A stretch of DNA of 64,000 nucleotides, taken from contig CBDIHK010000024.1 of NCBI GenBank assembly GCA_965279005.1, positions 1-64,000 of the forward strand, given 5' to 3'. Below, piece by piece: positions 52,488-61,831 of this stretch. The first letter of the stretch is position 1, and each line of letters opens with the position of its first letter. This DNA comes from Planctobacterium sp965279005 (GTDB lineage: Bacteria > Pseudomonadota > Gammaproteobacteria > Enterobacterales > Alteromonadaceae). The notes beneath the pieces were generated by a model. It was not told the origin of the DNA and did not search any database. It worked only from the letters and a program-made list of their open reading frames with translations. A program made the position numbers and the translations under genes.

Positions 52488-53456
52488 ATGAATATTGTGA
52501 CGCCGGTTCCAACTGCGATTCCGTTCACTACTAGTAATGTGAACACGGAAGCGGCACGTCGTGATAACGCCCTACGGGAAACAATCCCGCAACCGAGCCA
52601 GCCCGATAACTCGCCGTCGGAGCCCGGCGTTGGCAAAGAATCCGAACGATCCCGGCAAGCCAACCAGCAAAGCCAAACCCTGGTTTATGACCGCGCCACC
52701 TTGCAGCAAAATGCCGAGGCAGCTCTACAAGGCCAGGGTGATTCCCTACCTGATAATGCTGAAGATGCCAGTGCCGGGCGCGAAAATGCCGAGCAACGGC
52801 AGCGCGAGCAACAGGAAGCCGCTGACGAACAAAAAGTCCAAGAGTTAAAAGACCGCGATCGCGAAGTTAGGGCGCATGAACAAGCCCATGCTTCAGTTGG
52901 TGGACAATATGCCGGTTCACCTTCCTATGAGTTTGAAACCGGGCCAGATGGCCGCCAATATGCGGTTGGAGGTGAAGTTTCAATAGATATTTCAGAGGCT
53001 AGCGACCCCGAAGATACCTTGCGCAAAATGCAACAGGTACGGGCAGCGGCACTGGCACCCAATGAGCCTTCTCCCCAAGATTTAAGGGTTGCAGGGGAGG
53101 CGAGCCGCAAAGCACAGGAAGCTAGGGCTGATATCGCCAGGGAAAATAGCGAAGAGCTGCAAGCTTCTTTTGACAAGGTATTCAATGAAGGCGGGGTAAC
53201 AGGTAACGAAGCTATTAATGAAGTACCTGAGCTTGATGATATTGTAAACCCCGGTGATATTGGCGGGCCTACGCGTTCATTGGAACAGGATGAGGACGCC
53301 GTTGCACAAGCTGTAGGGCTAGAGTCCGATGCCGAACAGTTCCGTCGTGAACTGGCAGGAAGGGCTTCTGAGATAGATGCCAGGGCCCTGCGCATAGAAG
53401 GTTTTTACCAACAAATCTCACAACCTAGGGCGGCTGGCTTCCAGCAAACAGCCTAG
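52488..53456 (+). CDS. SprA-related putative metalloprotease (CJM1_0395 family)
   Basis: A 322-residue protein of the PF12118 family. A long low-complexity Gln/Glu/Asp-rich N-terminal part (1-120) leads to the conserved core: VRAHEQAHASVGGQYAG (His130, Glu131 and His134, an HExxH-type metal site), GPDGRQYAVGGEVSIDIS, and PEDTLRKMQQVRAAALAP. The C-terminal part is acidic and helical. No signal peptide is seen. A zinc protease activity is inferred from HExxH; the role of the family is not established. Confidence 0.88.
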   Translation: MNIVTPVPTAIPFTTSNVNTEAARRDNALRETIPQPSQPDNSPSEPGVGKESERSRQANQQSQTLVYDRATLQQNAEAALQGQGDSLPDNAEDASAGRENAEQRQREQQEAADEQKVQELKDRDREVRAHEQAHASVGGQYAGSPSYEFETGPDGRQYAVGGEVSIDISEASDPEDTLRKMQQVRAAALAPNEPSPQDLRVAGEASRKAQEARADIARENSEELQASFDKVFNEGGVTGNEAINEVPELDDIVNPGDIGGPTRSLEQDEDAVAQAVGLESDAEQFRRELAGRASEIDARALRIEGFYQQISQPRAAGFQQTA

Positions 53457-53539
53457 GCTTTTACCGGTTCCAGTCAGCTAAGGATACTAATGCTCTAGAG
53501 GATGCCGCTGAGCTAGCAGTTGCACCCTTCAGGTAGCAA

Positions 53540-55867
53540 TTAACGCTTTTTTGCTTTTGCAAATGCTTCGGCAAGGGCGTTGCCCATGGCGTTGTTAGCG
53601 GGTTCCTTGCTTTGTTTGCGCGGTTCTTTATTGAATTGCCCGGTTTTCTTCTTTGCAGTATGGGGTAGTTTTTTATTGCTAGCTACTTCATCATCAAGGC
53701 GCATTGTTAGGGAAATACGTGCCCGTTTTACATCTATTTCGGTCACTTTAACCTTGACGATATCCCCCGCTTTAACGACTTCCCTGGGATCAGAAATAAA
53801 CTTGTTGGTCATGCACGAAATATGGACTAGCCCATCTTGGTGCACGCCCAAGTCTACAAATGCCCCAAAGTTGGCCACATTGCTGACAACGCCCTCCAAG
53901 ATCATACCTGGTTTTAGGTCGCTGATGGCGTTGATCCCCTCTTTGAATTTTGCGGTTTTGAACTCGGGCCTAGGGTCGCGGCCAGGTTTGATTAATTCAG
54001 AGAAGATGTCTTTGATGGTTGGTTCACCAAAATCTTCAGTGACAAAATCGGCTGGCTGGAGCAACTTAATAGCATTGGCATCTTGCATCAGTTCTGAAGT
54101 TTTTAGACCGCTTTTGGTTGCTATGCTGTCAACGATGGCATAGGCCTCCGGGTGCACAGCCGAGGCGTCGAGTGGATTTACCCCATCCCGTATCCGCAAA
54201 AAACCAGCGCATTGCTCAAATGCCTTTGCTCCTAGGCGGGCCACTTTTTTCAGGTCTTTACGGTCGCTAAAGCGGCCATTTTCATTTCGGAACAAAACAA
54301 TGTTGTTAGCCAGGGTTTTGTTAAGGCCTGACACATGGCTAAGCAAGGGGACCGACGCGGTATTGAGATCCACACCAACTGCGTTCACACAATCTTCAAT
54401 CACTGTTTCCAAAGATTTGCCCAATTGGCTTTGGCTAACGTCGTGCTGGTATTGGCCAACGCCAATGGCTTTAGGCTCTATTTTAACTAATTCTGCCAGT
54501 GGATCTTGCAAGCGCCTGGCTATTGACACCGCCCCGCGTAGTGATACATCCATTTCGGCCAGTTCATTGGCTGCTAATTCAGATGCTGAATACACCGATG
54601 CCCCTGCTTCGCTGACGATGAGCTTGGCAAAACCCAGTTCAGGTTCTTTTTTCAACAACTCTGACACTAGCTTGTCGGTTTCGCGTGAGCCTGTGCCATT
54701 TCCTATACTGATAAGCTCTACCTTGTATTGGCGGCATAAGTTACTCAGCGTGCGTAACGATTTTTCCCAGTGGTTTTGGGGTGCATGTGGATAAATGACC
54801 TGGGTAGCTAGTACTTTGCCGGTGCTATCAACAATGGCCAATTTCACACCTGTGCGCAAGCCCGGATCCAGGCCCATGGTGACTTTTGCGCCGGCGGGTG
54901 CCGCCATTAATAAGTCTTTTAAGTTAGACGCAAACACTTGGATAGCTGCTTGCTCAGCGGTGTCGCGCAACTGGCTGAACAATTCTGTTTCCATATACAT
55001 AAGAATTTTTATTCTCCATGTCCATTGGATTACGCCTTGTAACCACTTTTCAGATGGTTTTCCTGCCAATGTTGAGTCAGTTAAGGAAAAATGCTCTGCG
55101 ATGATACTTTCACACTCTGAGCGGCTGGGTTTGCCTTCCACTGTAGGATCAGCGTCCAAGCTTACCTTGAGCAAACCTTCATTGCGTCCCCTGAACATAG
55201 CCAGTGCGCGGTGGGACGGGGTGTTGACGAGTTTTTCACTATGCTCAAAATAATCCCGGTACTTCTCAGCGTCCTGCTCCTTACCCGCCATAACTTCGCA
55301 TTTTATGAACGCATTCTTCTGCAAGTAATGTCTGATTTTCCGCAATAGGCCGGCATCTTCGGCAAACTGCTCCATTAAAATGTATTTAGCACCATCCAAC
55401 GCTGCTTTAGTGTCGGGTACTTGATCACTAATGTATTGCGTGGCTTCCGCTTCTGGTTCAAGCGAAGGGTCAAGCCTCAATGCATTGGCTAGGGGTTCCA
55501 GTCCCTGTTCGGTCGCAACTTGCCCCTTAGTGCGGCGCTTGGGCTTAAACGGTAAATACAATTCTTCCAATTCGGTTTTGTTGCCGATGGCTTCAATTTG
55601 TTGGCGCAGTGCGTCGGTTAGCTTACCTTGCTCGTTAATCGACTTAACAATGGTGCTGCGCCTATCCTCAAGTTCACGCAAATAGGTTAGGCGGGTTTCC
55701 AACTGCCTCAACTGGGTGTCATCTAACCCCTGTGTTGCTTCTTTACGGTACCTGGCAATAAAAGGAACTGTGGCTCCTTCATCAAGTAGTTTAACCGCCG
55801 CTTCTACTTGGGCAGGAGCGACCTTTATCTCATTGGCGATAAGGGTATTTAGGTTGGGGTTAGGCAT
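53540..55867 (-). CDS. tex: Tex family RNA-binding transcription accessory protein
   Basis: A 775-residue protein. The Tex N-terminal helical domain (1-190), a YqgF/RNase H-like domain (about 325-455, GLDPGLRTGVKLAIVD), helix-hairpin-helix repeats (about 490-560) and an S1 RNA-binding domain (about 650-720, GMILEGVVSNVANFGAFVDLG) are in the usual order, ending in a basic Lys-rich tail. It binds nucleic acid and influences transcription. ATG 55867 follows AAGGAAATT. It converges with the SprA-like gene. Confidence 0.95.
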   Translation of the reverse strand: MPNPNLNTLIANEIKVAPAQVEAAVKLLDEGATVPFIARYRKEATQGLDDTQLRQLETRLTYLRELEDRRSTIVKSINEQGKLTDALRQQIEAIGNKTELEELYLPFKPKRRTKGQVATEQGLEPLANALRLDPSLEPEAEATQYISDQVPDTKAALDGAKYILMEQFAEDAGLLRKIRHYLQKNAFIKCEVMAGKEQDAEKYRDYFEHSEKLVNTPSHRALAMFRGRNEGLLKVSLDADPTVEGKPSRSECESIIAEHFSLTDSTLAGKPSEKWLQGVIQWTWRIKILMYMETELFSQLRDTAEQAAIQVFASNLKDLLMAAPAGAKVTMGLDPGLRTGVKLAIVDSTGKVLATQVIYPHAPQNHWEKSLRTLSNLCRQYKVELISIGNGTGSRETDKLVSELLKKEPELGFAKLIVSEAGASVYSASELAANELAEMDVSLRGAVSIARRLQDPLAELVKIEPKAIGVGQYQHDVSQSQLGKSLETVIEDCVNAVGVDLNTASVPLLSHVSGLNKTLANNIVLFRNENGRFSDRKDLKKVARLGAKAFEQCAGFLRIRDGVNPLDASAVHPEAYAIVDSIATKSGLKTSELMQDANAIKLLQPADFVTEDFGEPTIKDIFSELIKPGRDPRPEFKTAKFKEGINAISDLKPGMILEGVVSNVANFGAFVDLGVHQDGLVHISCMTNKFISDPREVVKAGDIVKVKVTEIDVKRARISLTMRLDDEVASNKKLPHTAKKKTGQFNKEPRKQSKEPANNAMGNALAEAFAKAKKR

Positions 55868-55992
55868 AATTTCCTTGCTATGAGGGACAACAGTTAGTTA
55901 TGGATTTGCGAATATGAGGCCATTTTAACTCAATACAACAGCCAAGCTAGGCGAGATTCGCTATTTTTACACTAATACCGCGAGAACGGGCT

Positions 55993-56472
55993 TTAGCGTC
56001 CATTTTCATACTCAATACTGGTGACATACCACAGGACTTTGCCCTCTGGAGTGTTAACCCAAGCTTCATCATCCACTTGTTTTTTCAAAAGCGCCCTTGC
56101 CATAGGGGAGTCAATTGAAATGCAATCTTTACGTTCAAATATTTCGTCATAGCCAACTATTTGGAAATGTTTTTGCTCACCATCTTCATTTTCTACCCGC
56201 ACCCAAGCCCCAAAAAACACCTTCCCTTGTTGCTCAGGCGATGGGTCAATAACTTTGAGCTGTTCCAAGCGTTTTGTGAGGTAACGTACCCGGCCATCAA
56301 TTTGCCTCAGTTTGCGTTTGTTTTCCTTGTAATCGGCGTTTTCGCTTCGGTCGCCAAGGCTGGCTGCCCAAGTCACTTTGGCCGTTATTTCAGGGCGTTC
56401 TTCGCGCCAAAGGTAATCAAGCTCCTTTTTTAGCTTGTTAAAGCCTTTTCTTGTAATTAATGGTGTGCGCAT
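55993..56472 (-). CDS. greB: Transcription elongation factor GreB
   Basis: A 159-residue factor that enters the RNA polymerase secondary channel and stimulates cleavage of backtracked RNA. The coiled-coil N-domain (LITRKGFNKLKKELDYLW, the acidic tip GDRSENADYKENKRKLRQID) and FKBP-like C-domain (GAWVRVENEDGE, SIDSPMARALLKK) are complete. GreB rather than GreA because of the basic patch and MRTPLITRKG start. It is encoded upstream of tex on the same strand, an arrangement common in the class. Confidence 0.95.
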   Translation of the reverse strand: MRTPLITRKGFNKLKKELDYLWREERPEITAKVTWAASLGDRSENADYKENKRKLRQIDGRVRYLTKRLEQLKVIDPSPEQQGKVFFGAWVRVENEDGEQKHFQIVGYDEIFERKDCISIDSPMARALLKKQVDDEAWVNTPEGKVLWYVTSIEYENGR

Positions 56473-56796
56473 TTCAGCCTCAACTTCATCTCTAATATTT
56501 TTCTTTACACAACAATCTGTTATCTAAATTAGCCCATTTTTTTATGGCAGGAACAGGAAAATACCAGAATGTTAAACTAATATTACATACAAGACTTAGC
56601 AAAGGTAAGGAGGTGACAATCATAGCTCTGAACCTTAGTGGTTCGGTGGATTGCTGAGATAGCAGGCTAGCTGTCATTTGTGATTCACTGAATTTCCAAT
56701 GCAATATCTTTACATTAATAGCCCAATGATTGTTTGGGCTCGCCTGTGAAATCCAGGCTAGGAAAAGGTCGGCATGGAAGATGCCGTTAAAACCAA
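56473..56796. other. Intergenic region upstream of greB
   Basis: No convincing gene. It should hold the greB promoter. A 117-codon minus-strand frame (56492-56845) has no family likeness. On the plus strand, TAAGGAGGTGA at 56606-56616 is an exact match to the anti-Shine-Dalgarno complement but no ATG, GTG or TTG follows at a usable distance. Confidence 0.5.
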
Positions 56797-56819
56797 AAAG
56801 CCGGTGTTCAACCGGCTTT
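56789..56819 (-). terminator. Rho-independent terminator of fkpA
   Basis: AAAGCCGGT (56797-56805) and ACCGGCTTT (56811-56819) form a 9-bp stem with a five-base loop. Read on the minus strand the stem is followed by TTGGTTTTA. It begins 33 bases after the fkpA stop codon. Confidence 0.85.
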
Positions 56820-56852
56820 GTCCTTTCTGCAGTGTTGCCCTGCAAAGAGCTA

Positions 56853-57614
56853 TTATTCGCTAGCGCTAAATGACAGCAACTCTACGTCAAAAATCAAAGT
56901 AGAATTAGCGCCGATTTTACCGGTAGACCTAGTTCCATATGCCAAATTTGCTGGGATGTGGAAACGGTATTTTGCGCCTGGGCTCATTAGTTGTAGCCCT
57001 TCGGTCCAGCCAGAAATGACACCGTTCAATGGGAATTCAATTGGCTCGCCACGCTCAACGGAGGAGTCAAATACAGTGCCGTCAATCAGTGTGCCGTGAT
57101 AGTGAACTTTTACTGTATCAGTGGCGCTTGGTTTGTCTCCTTCAGCAGCAGTCAGTACTTCGTACTGCAAACCCGATTCAGTGGTAACAACGCCCTCGCG
57201 CTTGCCGTTTTCTTCTAGGTAAGCCTGTCCGGCCGCGAGGTTATCGCCAGCCTCAGCTTGCGCCAATTCGGTAGCTTTTTCTTGCATTACACGTTGTAAG
57301 GCCTGCACTAGCTGGCGGCTTTCGGCTTCTGTGTATAAAGCCCGATCTTCAAGCGCTGCAACAAAACCTTGCTTAACTAAATCTTTATCGAGGGGATAAC
57401 CTACTTTTTCTTGGTGTTCAAATTGTTGCAACACATACTGGCCCATGTTTTCGCCTAATGCATAGGCTTGTTGTTGGGCATCAGTGACTAGGTCTGTTTT
57501 ACTAATTGACACGCTTGTTACCTTTTCTTCTGTTGACTCTGTTTTTGATTCCTGTTGACATGCAGCTAAGGTCAACACACTGGCAAGTGCCAGTACTAAG
57601 GAACGCTTTTTCAT
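56853..57614 (-). CDS. fkpA: FKBP-type peptidyl-prolyl isomerase, FkpA/Mip-like lipoprotein
   Basis: A 253-residue periplasmic foldase. A lipoprotein signal ends at LTLAAC (Cys about 19), unlike E. coli FkpA, which is soluble. The N-terminal helical dimerisation domain (about 35-140) is followed by the FKBP domain (about 150-250) with VKVHYHGTLIDGTVFDSS, GVISGWTEGLQLM and IPANLAYG. It assists folding of envelope proteins. A terminator follows, and it diverges from the WD40 lipoprotein gene. Confidence 0.93.
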   Translation of the reverse strand: MKKRSLVLALASVLTLAACQQESKTESTEEKVTSVSISKTDLVTDAQQQAYALGENMGQYVLQQFEHQEKVGYPLDKDLVKQGFVAALEDRALYTEAESRQLVQALQRVMQEKATELAQAEAGDNLAAGQAYLEENGKREGVVTTESGLQYEVLTAAEGDKPSATDTVKVHYHGTLIDGTVFDSSVERGEPIEFPLNGVISGWTEGLQLMSPGAKYRFHIPANLAYGTRSTGKIGANSTLIFDVELLSFSASE

Positions 57615-57744
57615 TCTGTGCTCCGGTTAGAATTTTGGGGTTTAAATAGATGGAAAAAAGCCCTTCTTGCTGACAAGCAGTTTTCGCGCAGAGCGCATAT
57701 ACTAAACAGACTTTGCACAATGGGAAACCACTTAAGCGATTAAA

Positions 57745-58722
57745 ATGCGCGGTTTTATAGTTTTTTTACTGATTATATTGAGTTTTGGCTGCGGAACTGC
57801 AGGTAAAAAACCTGCTCTTGAGTTCCAGCATGCAGACGATGGCACCCAGGCGGCAGATATTTCAGCTGATGGTACTATCAGTGTTGTCTCAAGTATTGAT
57901 TTGGGCGTGCTAGTTTGGGATTTGGAATACAACCAGAAGATCTACCAGTGGGGCTACGCCGGCGAAGGCGAGGGCATCAACCTGGTATCAAATATCAAGA
58001 TTTCCTATGACACTTCCTATGTCATTACGGCTGACAGGGATTCTTTTGCCCTTTGGAACTTACAAAATGGTGAACCTGAAGGCTTTTGGCGGATAGATGA
58101 GTCAACTGTTAGGGACGTTGCTGTGTCTAATCAAGGAACGGGTATTCTTGTTGGTAGGGGCAATGGTACTGTGTTGTTTTTCGAGCCCTTTACCGGCCGT
58201 AGGATAGAGTTCTTGGGGCATCAGGAAAAAATTAACAGCGTCGACCTGTCGCCAAATGGCCGTTATGCATTGACTGGAAGCAGCGACTACGTGGCGTATT
58301 TGTGGGATACCCAAACAGGCCAAGTGGTTTACCGGTTTGACCATCCCAGCCGTGTCACAAAGGTCGCAATAGACCCGCAAGGTCGATACCTATTTACGGC
58401 GGACAGCCAAAAAGCGGCGCGGATATGGGACGCCCAGACTGGCAACAAAATAAGCCAGTTGCAATTCATACAGCGGCAGAAAATTTTCACTGCGGTTGAA
58501 TTTTCTAACGACGGCCAAATTTTATTGACGGGATCGCCCAACCGCCATTTAACCATGTGGCAGGTGTCTACTGGCAAGAAGGTAAATGACTGGCGGGTAA
58601 AACCTAGTTCCCATGCAATGGGGCGCAGCGCAATCGTTTACGGTGTTGGCTTTTACAACGAAAACCAGGTGATTTCAGAAAGTAGTTCTGGTTGGGCGGA
58701 AGTTTGGGATATTAATAATTAG
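57745..58722 (+). CDS. WD40-repeat lipoprotein
   Basis: A 325-residue protein with a lipoprotein signal (lipobox LSFGC, Cys16) and about six or seven WD40-type blades, seen in repeats such as GVLVWDLE, FALWNLQ, YLWDTQTG, ARIWDAQTG, TMWQVSTG and AEVWDINN. The beta-propeller is probably a periplasmic or outer-membrane protein-protein interaction platform. It stands between fkpA and slyX; I know no specific function for it. Confidence 0.88.
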   Translation: MRGFIVFLLIILSFGCGTAGKKPALEFQHADDGTQAADISADGTISVVSSIDLGVLVWDLEYNQKIYQWGYAGEGEGINLVSNIKISYDTSYVITADRDSFALWNLQNGEPEGFWRIDESTVRDVAVSNQGTGILVGRGNGTVLFFEPFTGRRIEFLGHQEKINSVDLSPNGRYALTGSSDYVAYLWDTQTGQVVYRFDHPSRVTKVAIDPQGRYLFTADSQKAARIWDAQTGNKISQLQFIQRQKIFTAVEFSNDGQILLTGSPNRHLTMWQVSTGKKVNDWRVKPSSHAMGRSAIVYGVGFYNENQVISESSSGWAEVWDINN

Positions 58723-58770
58723 GCCGTGTTGATCGTTACTGGATCAATAAATTACTGCCAAGAGGTACCA

Positions 58771-58971
58771 ATGACAGAAATAGAACAGCTACAAGTCAAA
58801 GTCGCTTACCAAGAGGATACAATTGAACAACTGAACTCTGCGCTTGTTGCGCAGCAGCGCCAAATCCAAGACATCGAGTTTAAATTAAAGCATGTTATGG
58901 ACAAGCTAAAGCAGGTTTCTGTTAACCAGATGGCAAGCGAGTCGGAAGAAACACCACCGCCACACTATTGA
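58771..58971 (+). CDS. slyX: SlyX family protein
   Basis: A 66-residue protein that is almost entirely coiled coil (IEQLQVKVAYQEDTIEQLNS to MDKLKQV), ending in the family hallmark PPPHY. The function of SlyX is unknown. ATG 58771 after AGAGG is chosen; 15 extra in-frame codons upstream do not resemble the family. Confidence 0.92.
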   Translation: MTEIEQLQVKVAYQEDTIEQLNSALVAQQRQIQDIEFKLKHVMDKLKQVSVNQMASESEETPPPHY

Positions 58972-59022
58972 TTGTTTTGCTGCAATTGCTGCCTATTTAA
59001 GTTCGAGAGGCGTTTTGGAGTA

Positions 59023-59232
59023 TCAATTTAGCGGCTTAAAAATACCAATAACGTTTTCATTTTCCCGAGTTTGCTCCTCCACTTGGTCTTCCACCTGGGA
59101 CTTCTGGAATGAGCATTGGACGCAGCTAACCTTTTCCACGTTGTTTTCTTTATAGAGCATCAAGGTATCCATGGCTTTGCATTCGGGACAAACCGCGCCT
59201 GCGATAAATCGTTTCTTAATTTTTGCAATCAT
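59023..59232 (-). CDS. yheV: YheV family zinc-ribbon protein
   Basis: A 69-residue protein with two CxxC pairs (VCPEC and SCVQC) about 22 residues apart, the YheV zinc-ribbon layout, and FIAGAVCPECKAMDT at the start. The function is unknown. It converges with slyX and diverges from yheS, the same neighbourhood as in other gammaproteobacteria. Confidence 0.92.
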   Translation of the reverse strand: MIAKIKKRFIAGAVCPECKAMDTLMLYKENNVEKVSCVQCSFQKSQVEDQVEEQTRENENVIGIFKPLN

Positions 59233-59400
59233 AGGTATTCAGTCTTACTAAGTGATTTGAGTTTACCACTTGTACGAAACACGGCAAAATTGCGATTAGA
59301 AAAAACGAAGCCAGCTTTACGCAGAACTATGTTAAAAGATTACCTGTTCTTATATGCTTTCGGCTTTGTAATGTGATAGCCATAATTTAACGGTAGTAAC

Positions 59401-61317
59401 ATGATCCAGTTTTCTAACCTCGGAATGATGCGGGGGAAAAAAGTCCTATTCGAGCAAGCTTCATTGAAGCTACACGCTGGACAAAAAGTGGGCGTCGTTG
59501 GCAGGAATGGCTGTGGTAAGTCGAGTTTGTTTGCGTTACTGCAAGGCAAGCTACAGGCGGAAGCTGGTGATGTCAGTGTGCCATCCCACTGGCGCCTCGG
59601 CATTGTCGCCCAAGAGACCCCGGCTGTAAATTCCTCAGCTTTGGAATATGTCGTTGATGGCCACAAACAGTATCGCCAGTTACAGGGGCAGCTACAAGTC
59701 GCCCAAGAGCAAAACGATGGCATGCGCATCGGCGACCTGATAGCGCAAATCCAGGACATTGGTGGCGATACTATCCATTCACGCGCTGCGACTGTTCTGT
59801 CTGGGCTGGGCTTCAGTGAGTCGGCTATGGCAAAGCCGGTACGGGATTTTTCGGGTGGTTGGCGCATGCGCCTTAACCTAGCCCAAGCGTTGGTCTGTGA
59901 CGCTGACCTGCTGCTACTCGATGAGCCTACAAACCACTTGGATTTGGATGCGGTGCTCTGGTTGGAAAAATGGATTGCTAATTTTCCAGGTACTTTGCTA
60001 CTTATTTCCCATGACCGGGATTTCCTCGATACTACAGTTAAATATGTATTGAGCTTTGAGCAGAAAGTACTGCGTTTTTATCAGGGCAATTACACTTCCT
60101 TTGAATTGCAGAAAATTGAACGCGAGCGCTTGCATGATATTGCGCAACAGAAACAAGCCACTAAGGCTGCCCACCTGCAGAAGTTCATTGACCGCTTCGG
60201 AGCAAAGGCGAGCAAGGCTAAGCAGGCGCAAAGCCGCAAGAAGCAATTAGAAAAAATGGTGGCTGTGTTACCTGCGCAGCAAGAAAGCTCGTTCTCTTTT
60301 TCTTTCTTTGAGTCGAAAAAACTGCCCAATCCCTTAATTAAGCTGGAGCAGGCGAATGCTGGGTATGGCGATCTATGTGTTTTGCAAAAAATCCAGTTAA
60401 ACCTGGTACCTGGCAGCCGGATTGGCTTGTTGGGCCACAATGGCGCAGGTAAATCTACCTTGGTAAAAACGCTATCTGGTGCATTGCCGGTTTTGGCTGG
60501 CGAGTGTGAGCGTAGTGCTGGGCTTGATGTTGGTTATTTTTCCCAGCACCAGCTTGAGCATTTGCAATTAGATTCAACGCCTTTGGCCCACCTTCAAGTG
60601 TTAGATGGGGATGCAAGGGAGCAAACCCTAAGGGACTATTTAGGCGGATTTGGTTTCCACGGCGATGACGCGTTGGCGCCAGTCCGTCCAATGTCGGGTG
60701 GTGAAAAAGCTAGGCTTGCACTGGCTTTAGTGGTTTACCAGTGTCCCAACCTGCTACTACTTGACGAACCTACCAACCATTTGGATTTACCTTCCAGGAC
60801 GGCACTCAACCTAGCCTTGCAGGATTTTGCTGGCGCGATCATTTTGGTCTCGCACGACCGCTTCCTGTTGGAATCTGTTTGCGATGAGTTTTATTTAGTC
60901 GCGGACGGCCAAGTACAACCCTTCAACGGTACTTTGGATGACTACCAAAGACAGGTTTTGGTTAAACCCAACAGCCAAGGTAATGCAGAAACAAGTGTTG
61001 AAAAATCCAGTGCCAAGCGCAAGGACAAGAAACGCCAAGAGGCAGAGTTTAGGAAAGCAATGCAGCCAAAGAAAAAAGCGTTGCAAAAATTAGAATCTCA
61101 GATGGCTGTGGCACAAGAAATTTGCGACAAAACCGAGGCGCTTCTGGCAGACCCAGACATTTACCAAGAACAAAACAAAAGCAAACTCTCCCAACTACTG
61201 TCGCAGCAGCGTGATGCTAAAGCTGAATTGGCAGAAGCCGAAGAAGCGTGGTTGTTGTTGGAGGAAGAAATCGAACAGGCCCGCTTAGCGTTTGAACAAG
61301 GGTTCCAGCATGCCTAG
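59401..61317 (+). CDS. yheS: ABC-F family ATP-binding protein YheS
   Basis: A 638-residue protein with two ATP-binding cassettes and no membrane spans. Walker A motifs are GRNGCGKSS and GHNGAGKST, the signatures SGGWRMRLNLAQA and SGGEKARLALA, and both Walker B segments read LLLLDEPTNHLD. The linker and basic coiled-coil C-terminus are typical of the ABC-F class, which acts on ribosomes to relieve stalled translation. The product is close to E. coli YheS. Confidence 0.95.
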   Translation: MIQFSNLGMMRGKKVLFEQASLKLHAGQKVGVVGRNGCGKSSLFALLQGKLQAEAGDVSVPSHWRLGIVAQETPAVNSSALEYVVDGHKQYRQLQGQLQVAQEQNDGMRIGDLIAQIQDIGGDTIHSRAATVLSGLGFSESAMAKPVRDFSGGWRMRLNLAQALVCDADLLLLDEPTNHLDLDAVLWLEKWIANFPGTLLLISHDRDFLDTTVKYVLSFEQKVLRFYQGNYTSFELQKIERERLHDIAQQKQATKAAHLQKFIDRFGAKASKAKQAQSRKKQLEKMVAVLPAQQESSFSFSFFESKKLPNPLIKLEQANAGYGDLCVLQKIQLNLVPGSRIGLLGHNGAGKSTLVKTLSGALPVLAGECERSAGLDVGYFSQHQLEHLQLDSTPLAHLQVLDGDAREQTLRDYLGGFGFHGDDALAPVRPMSGGEKARLALALVVYQCPNLLLLDEPTNHLDLPSRTALNLALQDFAGAIILVSHDRFLLESVCDEFYLVADGQVQPFNGTLDDYQRQVLVKPNSQGNAETSVEKSSAKRKDKKRQEAEFRKAMQPKKKALQKLESQMAVAQEICDKTEALLADPDIYQEQNKSKLSQLLSQQRDAKAELAEAEEAWLLLEEEIEQARLAFEQGFQHA

Positions 61318-61765
61318 TTTTGACGCAGCAGCATTTTGGCAGTTTTCAGTTGGGCATTACCAACAACCGCAGGTCAAACAACTGTGCTTACAACTACAAG
61401 ATGGGCATGGTATAAACGTTAATTTGTTATTGCTGCTATGTTGGTTACAGAAGCAACGGGCTCTGCTTAGTCGCGATGACATAAAACAGTTAGGCCATAG
61501 CATTAGTGATTCAGAGCTGAGGGTTACCGCACATAGGCAGAAGCGCCGTGCCGCAAAGCCCCAACCTGAATTGTACAAAATCTTATTGCAAGAGGAGTTG
61601 CTGCTAGAACAGCAACAGCAACAACTATTGATTCACAATGTGAACAAGCATTCTTTTAATAGTGAGTTAGAGACTAACAACATTGAACAATATTTGATGC
61701 TGGCAGGTGTTGCGGCACCGGTTGAAGTAGGGCAAGCCTTAAGCATACTTTGCTCTTGGGACTAA
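61310..61765 (+). CDS. TIGR02444 family protein (DUF2390)
   Basis: About 151 residues. The start FDAAAFWQFSVGHY and GHGINVNLLLLLCWL identify this family of unknown function. A glutamine- and leucine-rich helix follows in the middle (LLEQQQQQLL). The ATG at 61310 overlaps the yheS end by 8 bases, so the genes are coupled; an ATG six codons earlier is less likely. Confidence 0.88.
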   Translation: MPSFDAAAFWQFSVGHYQQPQVKQLCLQLQDGHGINVNLLLLLCWLQKQRALLSRDDIKQLGHSISDSELRVTAHRQKRRAAKPQPELYKILLQEELLLEQQQQQLLIHNVNKHSFNSELETNNIEQYLMLAGVAAPVEVGQALSILCSWD

Positions 61766-61831
61766 AGTCGTGATCCTATGTACTAGGATTGGCATATTTT
61801 AAGACAGTAGAAAAATTTTTCGGACGGATGG

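Noticed and set aside
53580..55253. Three long plus-strand frames (187, 164 and 152 codons) across tex
   Set aside because: Serine- and threonine-rich antisense frames that shadow tex; no domain seen.
56492..56845. 117-codon minus-strand frame between fkpA and greB
   Set aside because: Runs through the fkpA terminator and has no family likeness.
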